Below, piece after piece: positions 20,171 to 31,587 of a DNA stretch of 64,000 nucleotides. A model generated the notes under the pieces. It was given only the letters and a program-made list of their open reading frames with translations. It made no database searches and had not been told where the DNA came from. Both the position numbers and the translations under genes were made by a program. The DNA is from Sipunculus nudus (taxonomy: Eukaryota; Annelida; Sipuncula; Golfingiida; Sipunculidae): NCBI GenBank assembly GCA_026874595.1, contig CM049317.1, forward strand, positions 37,294,401 through 37,358,400, given 5' to 3'. Position 1 is the stretch's first letter. Every line of letters begins with the position of its first letter.

Positions 20171-22815
20171 TATATGGTCATAACGTTATAACGTTACCAT
20201 TAGATTAGACCAAGTGTACCTTCATCCCAGTAAAGTTCTTCATTACTTCTAAAGTAAAGTCCGCACATTACTTTAAAGTTAAAACGCTATAGGTTCAGTG
20301 TTCATTTCCTCCACAAACTCTGATAATTGCATCAAAGGGAGTTTAAAAATAGTCGTCCATTGCAAATCCATGTATAACGTAACACGGAGATTTAATGCCA
20401 CAGGCTCAAACAGCTAGTCTGGAGCTGATACATTAATATCGCATCGTTGAAAGATACAGCGATACCTAACTTAGCGAAAATATCCATCTAGTCGTTTTGT
20501 CTGTTCAGTTTGTTGTATAATGCTAGACACAGAAAGTTTACATGAATAGGGTTTCAGATAACACCAGTATCATGAAAAGCCCCCATTCGGAAATGTTTTC
20601 TGCATAACCTTTGTTGTAATGATAGAATAGGATCGGATTTTTACTGAAGAGATAAAACCGTAAGAAATATAATGCGGGTCATCAACTTATAACTGTTTCG
20701 CGTTCATATATCATGTACATCATAACTTGATGAAAGGGTCCAGATATATAACCGTAAACTATTCTGACTATAACAGGATTTCTCTCAATCAGTCGGTCAT
20801 CACATCATGTCGTCGATGGAACTTTTGCGTCAACAGTACCCTAGTACACAGCAACGTGTCTATTGTTTTAGGAAAATTATTTAGGTAATTAGGTTATCAA
20901 GTAACCAGGTTATCATGTTCCTCATTTAACTGTTCTCGGATAGGTGAGAAGTACTTTGCGTGTTTCTCAAGGGGTCATGACGCTGAGCAGACTAGGAAGA
21001 CATTTACAAAAGGAATGTTTTCATCCGAATGCCAAATGTTCAAGGTAGCATCCCAAATCACCTGAGGCATAGCTCAGACGATATGGGTAACAGAGACCTA
21101 ATTTCAAGTTTCCAAGACGATTTTTTTATAAATCTCACTGGATGTCAAGTCAGAAAGTTCTAGGTGTAATGGTTACGAGGAAGGTCTAAAAGTAAAATTT
21201 AAGGAAATGCGAAATAATTTAAAAATAATCCAGGTGGCACCACCAGTCTCCAGGAACTGATGAAACACTCCATGATTAATTTGCATACAAATAATCATGG
21301 TGATGAATGCATAAGTTTTTTTCAGATACTGGAGCTTTTGTATCAATTTTTTAGTTATTCGGGGAATATTTCTGAGCCTCTTAGCTTAAAGGATATGGGT
21401 AACAGAGACCTAAATACAGGATTCGAAGGAGATTTTTTAAAGACCTCCTTGCATGTCAAGTTATGATTTGTGCTTGGATAACGGACGGACGGACTCATGA
21501 CAAAGAGTGATCGCTATAGCTATATGGTCATAACGTTATAACGTTACCATTAGATTAGACCAAGTGTACCTTCATCCCAGTAGAGTCTTCATTACTTCTA
21601 AAGTAAAGTCCGCACATTACTTTAAAGTTAAAACGCTATAGGTTCAGTGTTCATTTCGTCCACAAACTCTGATAATTGCATCAAAGGGAGTTTAAAAATA
21701 GTCGTCAATTGTAAATCCATGTATAACGTAACACGGAGATTTAATGCCACAGGCTCAAACAGCTAGTCTGGAGCTGATACATTAATATCGCATCGTTGAA
21801 AGATACAGCGATACCTAACTTAGCGAAAATATCCATCTAGTCGTTTTGTCTGTTTAGTTTGTTGTATAATGCTAGACACAGAAAGTATACATGAACAGAG
21901 TTTTCAGATAACACCAGTATCATGAAAAGCCCCCATTCGGAAATGTTTTCTGCATAACCTTTGTTGTAATGATAGAATAGGATCGGATTTTTACTGAAGA
22001 GATAAAACCGTAAGAAATATAATGCGGGTCATCAACTTATTACTGTTTCGCGCTCATATATCATGTACATCATAACTTGATGAAAGGGTCCAGATATATA
22101 ACCGTAAACTATTCTGACCATAACAGGATTTCTCTCAATCAGTCGGTCATCACATCATGTCGTCGATGGAACTTTTGCGTTCTAGAATCTGGAAGTAACC
22201 AGGTTATCATGTTCCACATTTAACTGTTCTCGGATAGGTGAGAAGTACTTTGCGTGTTTCTCAAGGGGTCATGACGCTGAGCAGACTAGGAAGACATTTA
22301 CAAAAGGAATGTTTTCATCCGAATGCCAAATGTTCAAGGTAGCATCCCAAATCACCTGAGGCATAGCTCAGACGATATGGATAACAGAGACCTAATTTCA
22401 AGTTTCCAAGACGATTTTTTTTTTATAAATCTCACTGGATGTCAAGTCAGAAAGTTCTAGGTGTAAAGGTTACGAGGAAGGTCTAAAAGCAAAATTTAAG
22501 GAAATGCGCAATAATTTAAAAATAATCCAGGTGGCACCACCAGTCTCCAGGAACTGATGAAACACTCCGTGATTAATTTGCATGCAAATAAACATGGTGA
22601 TGAATGCATTAGTTTTTCAGATACTGGAGCTTTTGTATCATTTTTTTAGTTATTCGGGGAATATTCCTGAGCCTCTTAGCTCAGAAGATATGGGTAACAG
22701 AGACCTAAATACAGGATTCGAAGGAGATTTTTTTAAGACCTCCTTGCATGTCAAGTTATGATTTGTGTTTGGATAACGGACGGACGGACTCATGACAAAG
22801 AGTGATCGCTATAGC
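20171..22815. repeat. 1.3-kb tandem duplication (units B1 and B2)
   Basis: Unit B1 is 20171-21520 (1350 bp) and unit B2 is 21521-22815 (1295 bp). Both start TATATGGTCATAACG and end TCGCTATAGC. They are nearly identical apart from small changes and a deletion/replacement around 20838-20895 in B1 compared with about 22188 in B2. The first 104 bp of B1 also form the tail of A2, and a third copy ends A1 (17889-17997). Inside each unit are two members of the dispersed repeat family with core GATATGGGTAACAGAGACC. Confidence 0.9.
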
Positions 22816-23880
22816 TAAGATAATTTGAAGTCAGCTGGGCTAAAAAAAACTATTTGCACCGTCTATACTCATTGTCTCCAGAATCATGGGTGATATGGGT
22901 GATATGCGGATGTAATATATATTGTTGATGTTATTTCCCGAATAAATTAAATTAATAAACACCCAACAATTGATTTTTTTTCTGCCATATGTTGTGGTCC
23001 ATAAAATCTGGCAGCACGCTTTTCAGGCACTTGTTTAGGTGGGCGCATTTGGCAGTCCTGCACTGACAATACACCTTCCCAGTATTTCCTATATTATGGT
23101 CACCAACATAGTTTGAAAACCAGTGAGCTTCATTGAAAAACTCACCTCATGGGCAATTACGTCTCACATATATTAATGAAAGTGCTTCACACTTTTAGTT
23201 ACAATGTAAACATTTTCGACTCTAATTAACGCAGCCCTTGGAAACAATGGAACAAACTGATGCATGCAGAAATTTTAATAAACATCATAACATGGTTAAT
23301 TTCTGGGTTCAATCTGACAATTTAAATAAACATGATTAACCTATTCCGTGGTGTCACCAAGGAACATGTATGTGTAAAAATTAGAAAAAAATATTGTGCT
23401 ACCGTTCTTGGGGAAACGATGAAACACTTCATGATCAAAACGCATGGAAAAGACTGCACCTTTGAAGATCAAAAAAAAGAAAAAAAAATGTGTATAAATT
23501 AAATTTAAAAAAAATAAAAAAAGGAAAAAGCAGGTGGCGCCACCTGCCTGCAGGAACTGATGAAACACTCCATGGTGAATATGCATTCAAACAATCATTG
23601 GGAGCAATGCATTAGTTGTTTAGATACTGGACCTTTTGTATCAAATTATTCTGGGCTCTACTTCTGAGCCCTATAGCTCAAAGGATATTGGTAACAGAGA
23701 CCTACTTTCAGATTTTTACTGGCCTCCTTGGATGTCAAGTTAGAAGATTCTAGGTCCAATGGTTACAATTTCTGCCCTGTTAAAGGACGACCGCATTTTT
23801 GAAGGTATTAAGAGATATAATGCAAAAGAATTCTAAAAATACAGGTGGCGCCACCTGTCTGCAATTCATTATTACAAAAA
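22816..23880. repeat. dispersed repeat copies with CAGGTGGCGCCACCTG palindromes
   Basis: From about 23525 the sequence resembles the second half of unit B (CAGGAACTGATGAAACACTC, then GGTAACAGAGACCTA near 23690). Two perfect 18-bp palindromes centred on GGCGCC occur at 23530-23547 and 23841-23858. The 22816-23520 part shows only AT-rich sequence with related CACTTCATGATCAAA-like pieces near 23425. Confidence 0.6.
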
Positions 23881-25157
23881 AAAGTGTTTACAAGAAAAAC
23901 ATCATATACAATATGGGAGCATTTCTATTAGTGTTTTGTTAAACAACACAGTTATTTTTCTAATAATATTTTAGACTGATAAACACCTTACTTCTTGTGC
24001 CAATCTGATTAACCTTTCCTCAAAGAGTTCCTGAAGTTTTGATGATGACAATGATAATAACGATACTCATCCTAAATTAATTATGTTGTATGAAGTATTA
24101 AGCAAGAATTTTAGCCGAAAAATGTATGACTTCCTAAACGTAGAAATATAATCTTTGCCATGAAATAATAAGTGCTTCTGAAATGAAATGTTACGGTGTG
24201 CGACTTTTATAAATACCCTGTAAATGTGAAACAGGTTGTACTCGTCAAAACAATAACCAATATATATTAAGCACTTGTAAGAGGTTATGGTTATCTTCGA
24301 TTGTTTTATTAAAACCCCCCTATAACAAAGACTAGATGCGCCAGTTGAAAATCTACGCTCCTGTGAGACAAAAAGTTGTGTGATAAGTTGTTTTTGAACG
24401 TGAGCATTCTGCAGGGACTTTTCTTCATATATTTCACTTTCATGATATAAAGATTACAAAAGCTAGAATACTCCAGGAAAGATCCATCCCCTAAAAAGTC
24501 AACAAAGATAGCAAATTTAGCTATTCATGAAATCACAAAACGAACTAAGTTTTAACAAAGACATGAGGCATATAAAGAGTCACGAATAATGATTGAGACT
24601 TTTTTTCCTGATAAAAAATGTTGGTCTGGCAACATGATTAGTGGAGTGATAAAGAATAAATTTTCCTGTAAAATAATTCTGAGAAAGATATATTGAATAA
24701 TTTGAGGCTTTGAGGAATTAACAAAACCATGTTTTAGGTCTCAGTTAATTATAGTATTATACATATTAACGGACACGTGCGTGTTTGTCTTTGAAGTTTA
24801 TTGTACGCAGAAATGCAACGTATAGCTGTTGTCACCAGAGAACTGTGACCTAGTTGTTGTATTGGATATTCAAGTAGGAAGTATAACCAGATGATCATTT
24901 ATTGTACATTATTATAGAGTGTCAGGTTTAGGCATTAGCGTGATAACTTTGGTTAGAGAGCACACGTGTTTCATCCAAAGTTTATTTCAGTACATTCAAA
25001 GTCCGCCTGTTTGGCGGTCTCTATATTAACGAGTGTTTGTTATAGATTTCAGAGGAAGAGCACATGCTTAGTTTTGTATTCTCAGAGTTGTATCTCTTGA
25101 GGCGTGTCCATCTAAATAATCATGGTATTATTGAAGGTCATCATGCTAGAAAATTAT

Positions 25158-25206
25158 GATTGGCCAGAAGAACGGTTAGGACTTGTGAAGGCAGCAAGTA
25201 TAAATA
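25158..25206 (+). promoter_or_regulatory. CCAAT/TATA-like promoter, possibly inside an LTR
   Basis: An inverted CCAAT motif (GATTGGCC, 25158-25165) lies 34 bp upstream of TATAAATA (25199-25206). The surrounding 24846-26020 sequence begins TGTGACC and ends GGTTCACA-like (GTTCACA at about 26014-26020), so it could be a lone LTR of about 1.2 kb. I could not identify a target duplication or a second copy. The LTR reading is tentative. Confidence 0.3.
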
Positions 25207-26098
25207 AGACGTGATCAAGAGGAAATTCACTGCAATTGCCTGATCAGCGCACAAGTTTGGTGTAGCTTGAGGATGTTTGCAGTATAGAGGCATTTCTGCG
25301 TTCATAGGAGTCTTGAAAGCTGAGTGATGATGCCTATAAGCGCAGGTAGTCGGTGTCTGAGAAAGGCCACTTTGATAACTCTGTAACGGAATTCGGTGCG
25401 GAATCGTTATTTACTGACAGACTGGTAATGTGGGGATTTATACCGTTGTCAGCGCTTCGATTAACAGACCGAGGACGTTATTTAAACGTATAGGTAATTG
25501 GGTATCCCTATGTGGATTCATAGTCAGTTACCTAAAGCCGGGTGCTTCTAGGAGACATCAGCTGTGAAGGACATTTATTGTGAATCAATGTTTGCTTATA
25601 GTAAGTGCTTTGTAAATTGTGCATCAAGTGGAAAACGAATACTCGAGCGAGGGACTGTTGGTTGTCGGAGTATATCAAAGTGGGTTGAGAGTAATGTGTA
25701 CACAGGGAGAGCGATAGGCGAGCAGAGCGGCTTAACATTCTAATGTCAAGTGTGCGCAATAGTCATGTGTTTAGGATCAGGGTAAACAAGGGACTTCTTT
25801 CTGAATGAGATTAGCGGACTCGGTGATTTTTCTGTGTTTATTAACAGACTTTTGTAATCATCAGTGCTTTTATATATGGAGCGCCTCTTCAGAGAAATGT
25901 GTCTTCTGTTTATAAATATATATTTGTTTTGTTAACTTCTACCTTGGTGTCTTTATTGGTGTACGTATGTTTTGGTTTCAAACCAGTTGGTTTGACATTG
26001 AAAAAGAACCTGGCCGTTCACATCTTTAGCGGTATGAGAGCAGCCAATTAGGAAGGGCAGGCGGAGATAAATACATTTGAAATTATTAAAGTTTGCCC

Positions 26099-26494
26099 TT
26101 ATTGATTGTCATGGAGTAAGCGTCTTTTAGTGCAAGTCTGTGACAAAGAAATAACTTCAGAGTTGGTTAGTTGCTTAGTCTCTAAGCACATTAACGCCAA
26201 GGGATACGTACTGGTTTTACTAAACCATTTGTAGATGGTTAGGGTAAAACCGTTTGGGCAATCAGTAAAAATTTGGAGAATCAGAATCACCATATCATTA
26301 ACTTTTCTTAGTACCATTATGACAAAAGATGATTTCTGTTTCCCCGTGTTGAAAGCGCCTAATCGTACACATGTAACCGGATTTGAAGCCTGACTGTATT
26401 TACACATGTCAAATAAACTCATGACTGATAAGACGATTCTGTCGGCGATTTTAAGGCTCTGACCGCAGAACCTGTTTGTTATTAGAATCCCCAT
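26099..26494 (-). other. unexplained 131-codon ORF
   Basis: The frame starts with ATG at 26494 and runs 131 codons on the minus strand without a stop. The predicted protein has hydrophobic stretches and several Cys, and no domain that I recognise. It follows the possible LTR at 24846-26020 in the opposite orientation. It may be a chance frame or a decayed exon, and no function is assigned. Confidence 0.15.
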
Positions 26495-28300
26495 CGGTTT
26501 GAAAATGTACTAGTAGTATGTTTTCAATGTCTATGAAGATTGCGGATCCGAAAAGAAATTATGTTTAATAGCCACCCTATCCCGAATTGTGTTTCAGTTG
26601 TGGAACTTCCTTTTCAACAGCCATTCTTTTATACAACCCATCAATTTGCCGAATTGTTAAGACCATGGTTTTCATGAAAATAAATACTTATTAACAGATA
26701 TATAACAACTTGTAAATCCATAAATAGTATGTCAAACGGTGGCCTTGCAACATGTCGCGATCCCCAGTACTGACCCAACTGAAAAACCCTCGCATTGAAA
26801 GCGGAGTCATTTGGTCTTTGTTTAGCGTTTGAATTAAAGCCAATACGTTTTATATACAATAATGGGTATGGGAGGTTAATGGGAATTATAATGGACCCGC
26901 GAGACAGCGTATTGCACAAAAACTCTGAGCTCGGGCAGAGCATGATTTTTTGCCATAGTCTGAATGGGCCAGTAAGCTCGAAAAAAAGGGGTGGCTCCTG
27001 TAAATCGTGAACTGCGTGAAGGAAAAGAAATAGGCAACGTATGGGGTTATTTAAATTAATAATTATGCAGTATAATAGGAAATACAGCCGCAAAAGAAAA
27101 CAAACTTACTCACTGACGAAACGTGTACAGAAATGGGAGAGTCATATCAAGAGTGCAAGCTGGTAATCATTTGACAAAAAAGCTGTGTATTTAATAATTG
27201 TATAGACTTTGTGCACCCTTGAAAAATCGACAGTTCCAAATTATAAATATTTTTGTATTCTGCAGGGACCGTTGTTCATGATTTAAAGGTAAGTTTTGCC
27301 AGAATTCTCTAGGAAACCCCCACCCCTATAAAGTCAGTAAAAATGACAAATTATACTAGTTAAGAATTCTAACGAGGATGTGGACGCAAGGCATATATAA
27401 GGTATTGGAATTATTCGTCCGAAAAAAAAATTGGCACGACATCGTGATTGCCTGCGTAATTATGCTTGTATATATAAGCCATTCATACTATGAAAAAAAA
27501 TTAATGAAATTGTAAGACTGTATATAGAACAGTTAATGATTATGAACGGTAATTTGCATAAATTAAAACCTAAAAAAGACATCAGGAAACTGATGGCAAT
27601 CTTCGGTAAATCATATACATGTCATTGAACCCTCATGCACGCGAAAATGTTTCTAAAACCTGCCGGGCTTAGGCAGGCACAGGCAAAAATAATCTATCAG
27701 TATTAAATGCTTATTCTGAGCTTTATTTATTGTCATTTGGTTGACATGACAGTGTTGATGTTTCCAGATAAACGGCAGGTTTTCATATATCTGTTCAATT
27801 CCGTTTTAAGTTGTTTCGTCTCTCACCAGCTGAAACAAGTCCACTGAAGCATGACAGTGTTTATTCATGAAAAGTGTACACTTGAACACATGACTGATAT
27901 GGAGATTAAAATTTCCAGATTAAAAAAAAAAATAAACTGAAACCATGGTTGTAATGGAAATATATAAATGAATGTATAAAAGTCAACATACGTGTTAAAA
28001 ATATAAAACAGCCAAAGGGTGGTCTATTAACTGGTCGTGGCGTAAACGCAACTGAATAGCGCTCGCATTGAAAGCAGAAACGTTAGGTCTTTCTTCTGAA
28101 TCAAAACATCTTTACTTCCTGTTGGGCGAAGAATTGGCATCAATGTGGATTACAGTGGATCTGTTACCACAAATCACACTATCTCTGTGGTCGTTGAGCT
28201 CGAAATGCAGGAAAATGCCCAAGGACCCTCTAAATGGCGTGACATGTGCGGTGGGCTTGAAGCACAATCGCGCCATTTAAGTGCTGCAAGAGTGTTAAGA

Positions 28301-30760
28301 CAGCTTGCCTGACCGTGAGTATGAGAGCGGGGTTTGATATTTTACCAGTTATAATCATTACCAGTTAAATACTGAGTGTTAAGCTTACACTAACTAAAAT
28401 GTTGAGGGTATTATCGACTCACCTGACTGGGTGAATCCATGTATTTTGAACTGATTATCGTTTGGGTTATTAAAAAATTGAATACATATGTTCTCAACAC
28501 ACGTAAAAGAATCCAACCACCACAAACAATTCTAGACCCACCTAAAACAGGTGTGAAAGTAAACGTATGACAGTGTCTCTCTTTCCATTGTCATATTTAG
28601 ATAAGTCCCTGTTTCATTCCAAATCTCCATGTTTATGTTACTTAATGTTCCTTCCTTTTATGACAGAAAATAATTAGTACATAGCAGGTCCTCTTCATTA
28701 AACATTACCCGAGTACACAAGACATATTAATTCCGTATGTATCAGTTTATTTACAGGTATGCCGTGCATGGTTAAACCTAACAGCGTTGAAAAAGTATCT
28801 AATTGTCCCACGATGGTATACAACACAGAATATTTTCTCTTACAGACGTCCAGGAACCCGCCCGGTTTAGGAGATGAGTCGCTTGTTTCAACCAAATGAT
28901 AGTGGACAAAGATGTACCCGTTTAGCTAAGGGAACATTCAGCTCTTGAACAGTTGTAAATCAGAGCCAGATGGTATGGTATCAACTGTATATATATCGTA
29001 CAAATCCTAACAGGTAATCACTTGTTCATAAACATGTAATACATGTTTTAACATATATATATATTACATTCTCGATTAACGGAAGGGTGTTAGCTTTGCC
29101 TGATAACAGTTTCAGGCGATCAGTAGGATATGATAAAATAAACACCTACATGTTATTCTAGAATAAGCTTCCACTCAGAAGCTACGTATTAATGTTCGTA
29201 TTTCATTAAGAAAGGTTAGATAGATGCCCGCATTTCTTATAAGATACTGATCTCCGGTGACATCACGCAGCAGACTGTAGTTGCATCAAACAATACTGAT
29301 AGTATCGTGGGTAAATACTGGTCGTATTGTGGGTTTTAAACATATGCTACAGATGCTGTCTTCACAATATGGATGATCCATGGAACTTTAGAAACGCACA
29401 TAATCCATAAGAATATTAAATAGTGGGCGTCTTGCAGAAAATAACATATGGCAACTCATTGATCCGATTATGTAACTTTAAGTATATTTTTTATATAGAT
29501 CTATTTAAAAAAACGTATCCCATGTCCTTTGGTTGATAGAAAGCTCGTTCATAAAATGTTATGAAGCTGTGAGTTTATGTTACATATTGTTCGAATTTTC
29601 CAAACTATGCATCAAAGCCTTGTTTAATTAGTTTATCTTTTGTTCATATTCTTCCCATGTAATGTTTAAATCAAAATACCATACACGACCAGTTTTGGCA
29701 ATCAGATAATTGTGGATATCCATGCAATAACACAATACTTTGCAAACCACACTTATTGTGGATCCGTCTGGCAAAGCATGATATGTCAGAATTCAATGAT
29801 ATAACTGAACCTTTGCAAGAAACAACAACATGATCTCTGCACACCAATATATTGCTCTCCCGAACTCGCCGACATTCTTTATATCTTGATTGATTTGCTA
29901 TCATAATAGAACATTTGCTGTTTAAATACATTAGGAATACGTTAGCCTCTGTTTCTCACATTTAATTTATTGGATTATAAATAAACTTACGTTCCCTTTA
30001 AGATGTTCGATACCATGATATGTGATCGTTGAATCTATGGTCTTAGATCTGAGTGGTTTCCTACAGAGAAGGGTTTCTTTCCTTCGAGTATAATTCAAAG
30101 TGCGTCTCAAAAATCGGATGGTTATTAGAAACTATACCGTGGTTATTGGATTTAAGGATTTTGATGTGTATAGAAAACCCCTAACAATAGGAGTTGTTTA
30201 AATACTTTGGGAAGTTCACCTATTCCTTTATCCTTGTACTATATAAAACAACTTGTTTTGGTACAATGGAAAAATAACATATATCTTTATGAGAAATATA
30301 TACATAAGCATTAATTATATATATTTTAGTTTAAGGTCTATTTACATTTTAAGTCCGGAGAAGCGTTGTATAAAGCTTATATTCACTCTTATGAAAACGG
30401 CTCAACATATAAGGATAAATCACCAACATGATTCAAAGGGGTTAAATTGATCTGCCGTTTCATAATGAAGTTGCATATTTATAAACCAGTCAGAACTGAC
30501 CAATATTTACCTGTTTATGAGGTAGGAAGCTAGAAATAAAATTAATATAAAAACGATTTTGGAAATTGATATTTTGAGAAGCTGTTCAGTAGTAGCTGTC
30601 CATGACATTATATCTTCCTTTGAAGTAGAAAAAGGAGTAACCTAATATTTATTAAAACACATTATGAGGTCAGGCATGACCAAAAGTGATACAGGGCCCA
30701 TACACTGACAATTATCCGTAACGTTATTATCGATCGATGCCGAAATTGTCAGTTTATGTT
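28301..30760. other. no recognisable feature
   Basis: AT-rich sequence with short frames only (for example 28698-28895 and 29671-29931, both minus). Short AT runs occur at about 28980-28995 and 29053-29066. I cannot support any gene. Confidence 0.5.
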
Positions 30761-30768
30761 CCCTTTTG

Positions 30769-30840
30769 ACTCGGGTAATGTTTTGGCACAGGTAACTCGG
30801 GGACTAACTGGTATGACCGGCTGATTGAAAACATCCTACA
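30769..30840 (+). repeat. dispersed repeat, copy 1 of 3
   Basis: It shares ACTCGGGTAATGTTTTGGCA, GGGACTAAC and GACYGRCTGATTGAAA blocks with 37231-37300 and 42333-42407. All three are in the same orientation. Confidence 0.65.
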
Positions 30841-31539
30841 GATATATAAATAAAAGGCATTACTTAAGCGAGAACAATCGATGATAAATGAGCCGAACCG
30901 TATCTATAGTCGGTACACTGCATTATAGTGCCATACATGTAAAGCATCATGTGTGATACAAACTCCTGCAAGAACAACGTCAGCAGGAAGCATTATGTTT
31001 CCGGTATTGCACTGAAATGTGGTTCATTTATCAGTACAAGAATGGTTGGTCGCCGATGATTTTAACACAATTCTCACACAAATGTTTGGTGACAAGTTTT
31101 AAACGAGTAATAAGTATTGACAGAACCCTGTCCTATTTGGTTGGGTGTATAGTTTATATTCTTGAACGATTATATTGAAGGATATACTTTCACATACTAA
31201 TGTGACTTTAGACTATATCTATGCAGTCTTGTTGCATATAAGCCATTTAATCCATTAAAAAGACATACTCATAGCATTCATTAGTTTAAAGAAACGTGCG
31301 TCATCTAGCTGTTTATCATTAGTTATACAACCAAATTCTAGGATTGTTTTATGTGAGACAGATCTAGCATCATCGTGCTTGTATCGTAATTTTTAAAAAT
31401 GGCCCGAAGTAAGGGTGGTGTCATGTGAAGTATATCTGAAATGTCAAGATCTTGTCGGGAGTGAGGTATGTTAATCTGCCTTGATATCAACAGAGATCAT
31501 TGTATATTACTCTTAAAGTAAGTATCACAATTACTTGTA

Positions 31540-31542
<3 letters not shown>

Positions 31543-31583
<41 letters not shown>
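31543..31583. repeat. (AT)n microsatellite
   Basis: About 41 bp of AT dinucleotides. Confidence 0.95.

Positions 31584-31587
<4 letters not shown>

Larger units (their letters stand above)
15715..20274. repeat. 2.28-kb tandem duplication (units A1 and A2)
   Basis: Unit A1 is 15715-17997 and unit A2 is 17998-20274. They are nearly identical by eye, differing mainly in microsatellite length and a few substitutions. Each unit runs from the middle of G2 integrase through protease, gag and the 5' LTR-like block into about 165 bp of flank. The duplication is therefore younger than the decay of G2. Breakpoints share only a few bases (AAG). Confidence 0.9.
24280..28300. repeat. old, diverged local duplications
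   Basis: Bases 24401-24720 resemble 27255-27540 (shared ATTCTGCAGGGAC, CCCCTAWAAAGTCARYAAA and GAGGCATATA-like blocks). Bases 26728-27010 resemble 28009-28260 (shared CTCGCATTGAAAGC and GAGCTCG blocks). The copies are well diverged and contain indels. No gene is recognised in them, although a weakly similar minus-strand reading (SAFNA segment) appears in the second pair. Confidence 0.5.

Noticed and set aside
15715-22815. A CRISPR-like or satellite array reading of the repeated region
   Set aside because: The repeats are two kb-scale tandem duplications of identifiable element and flank sequence. They are not short regularly spaced units.
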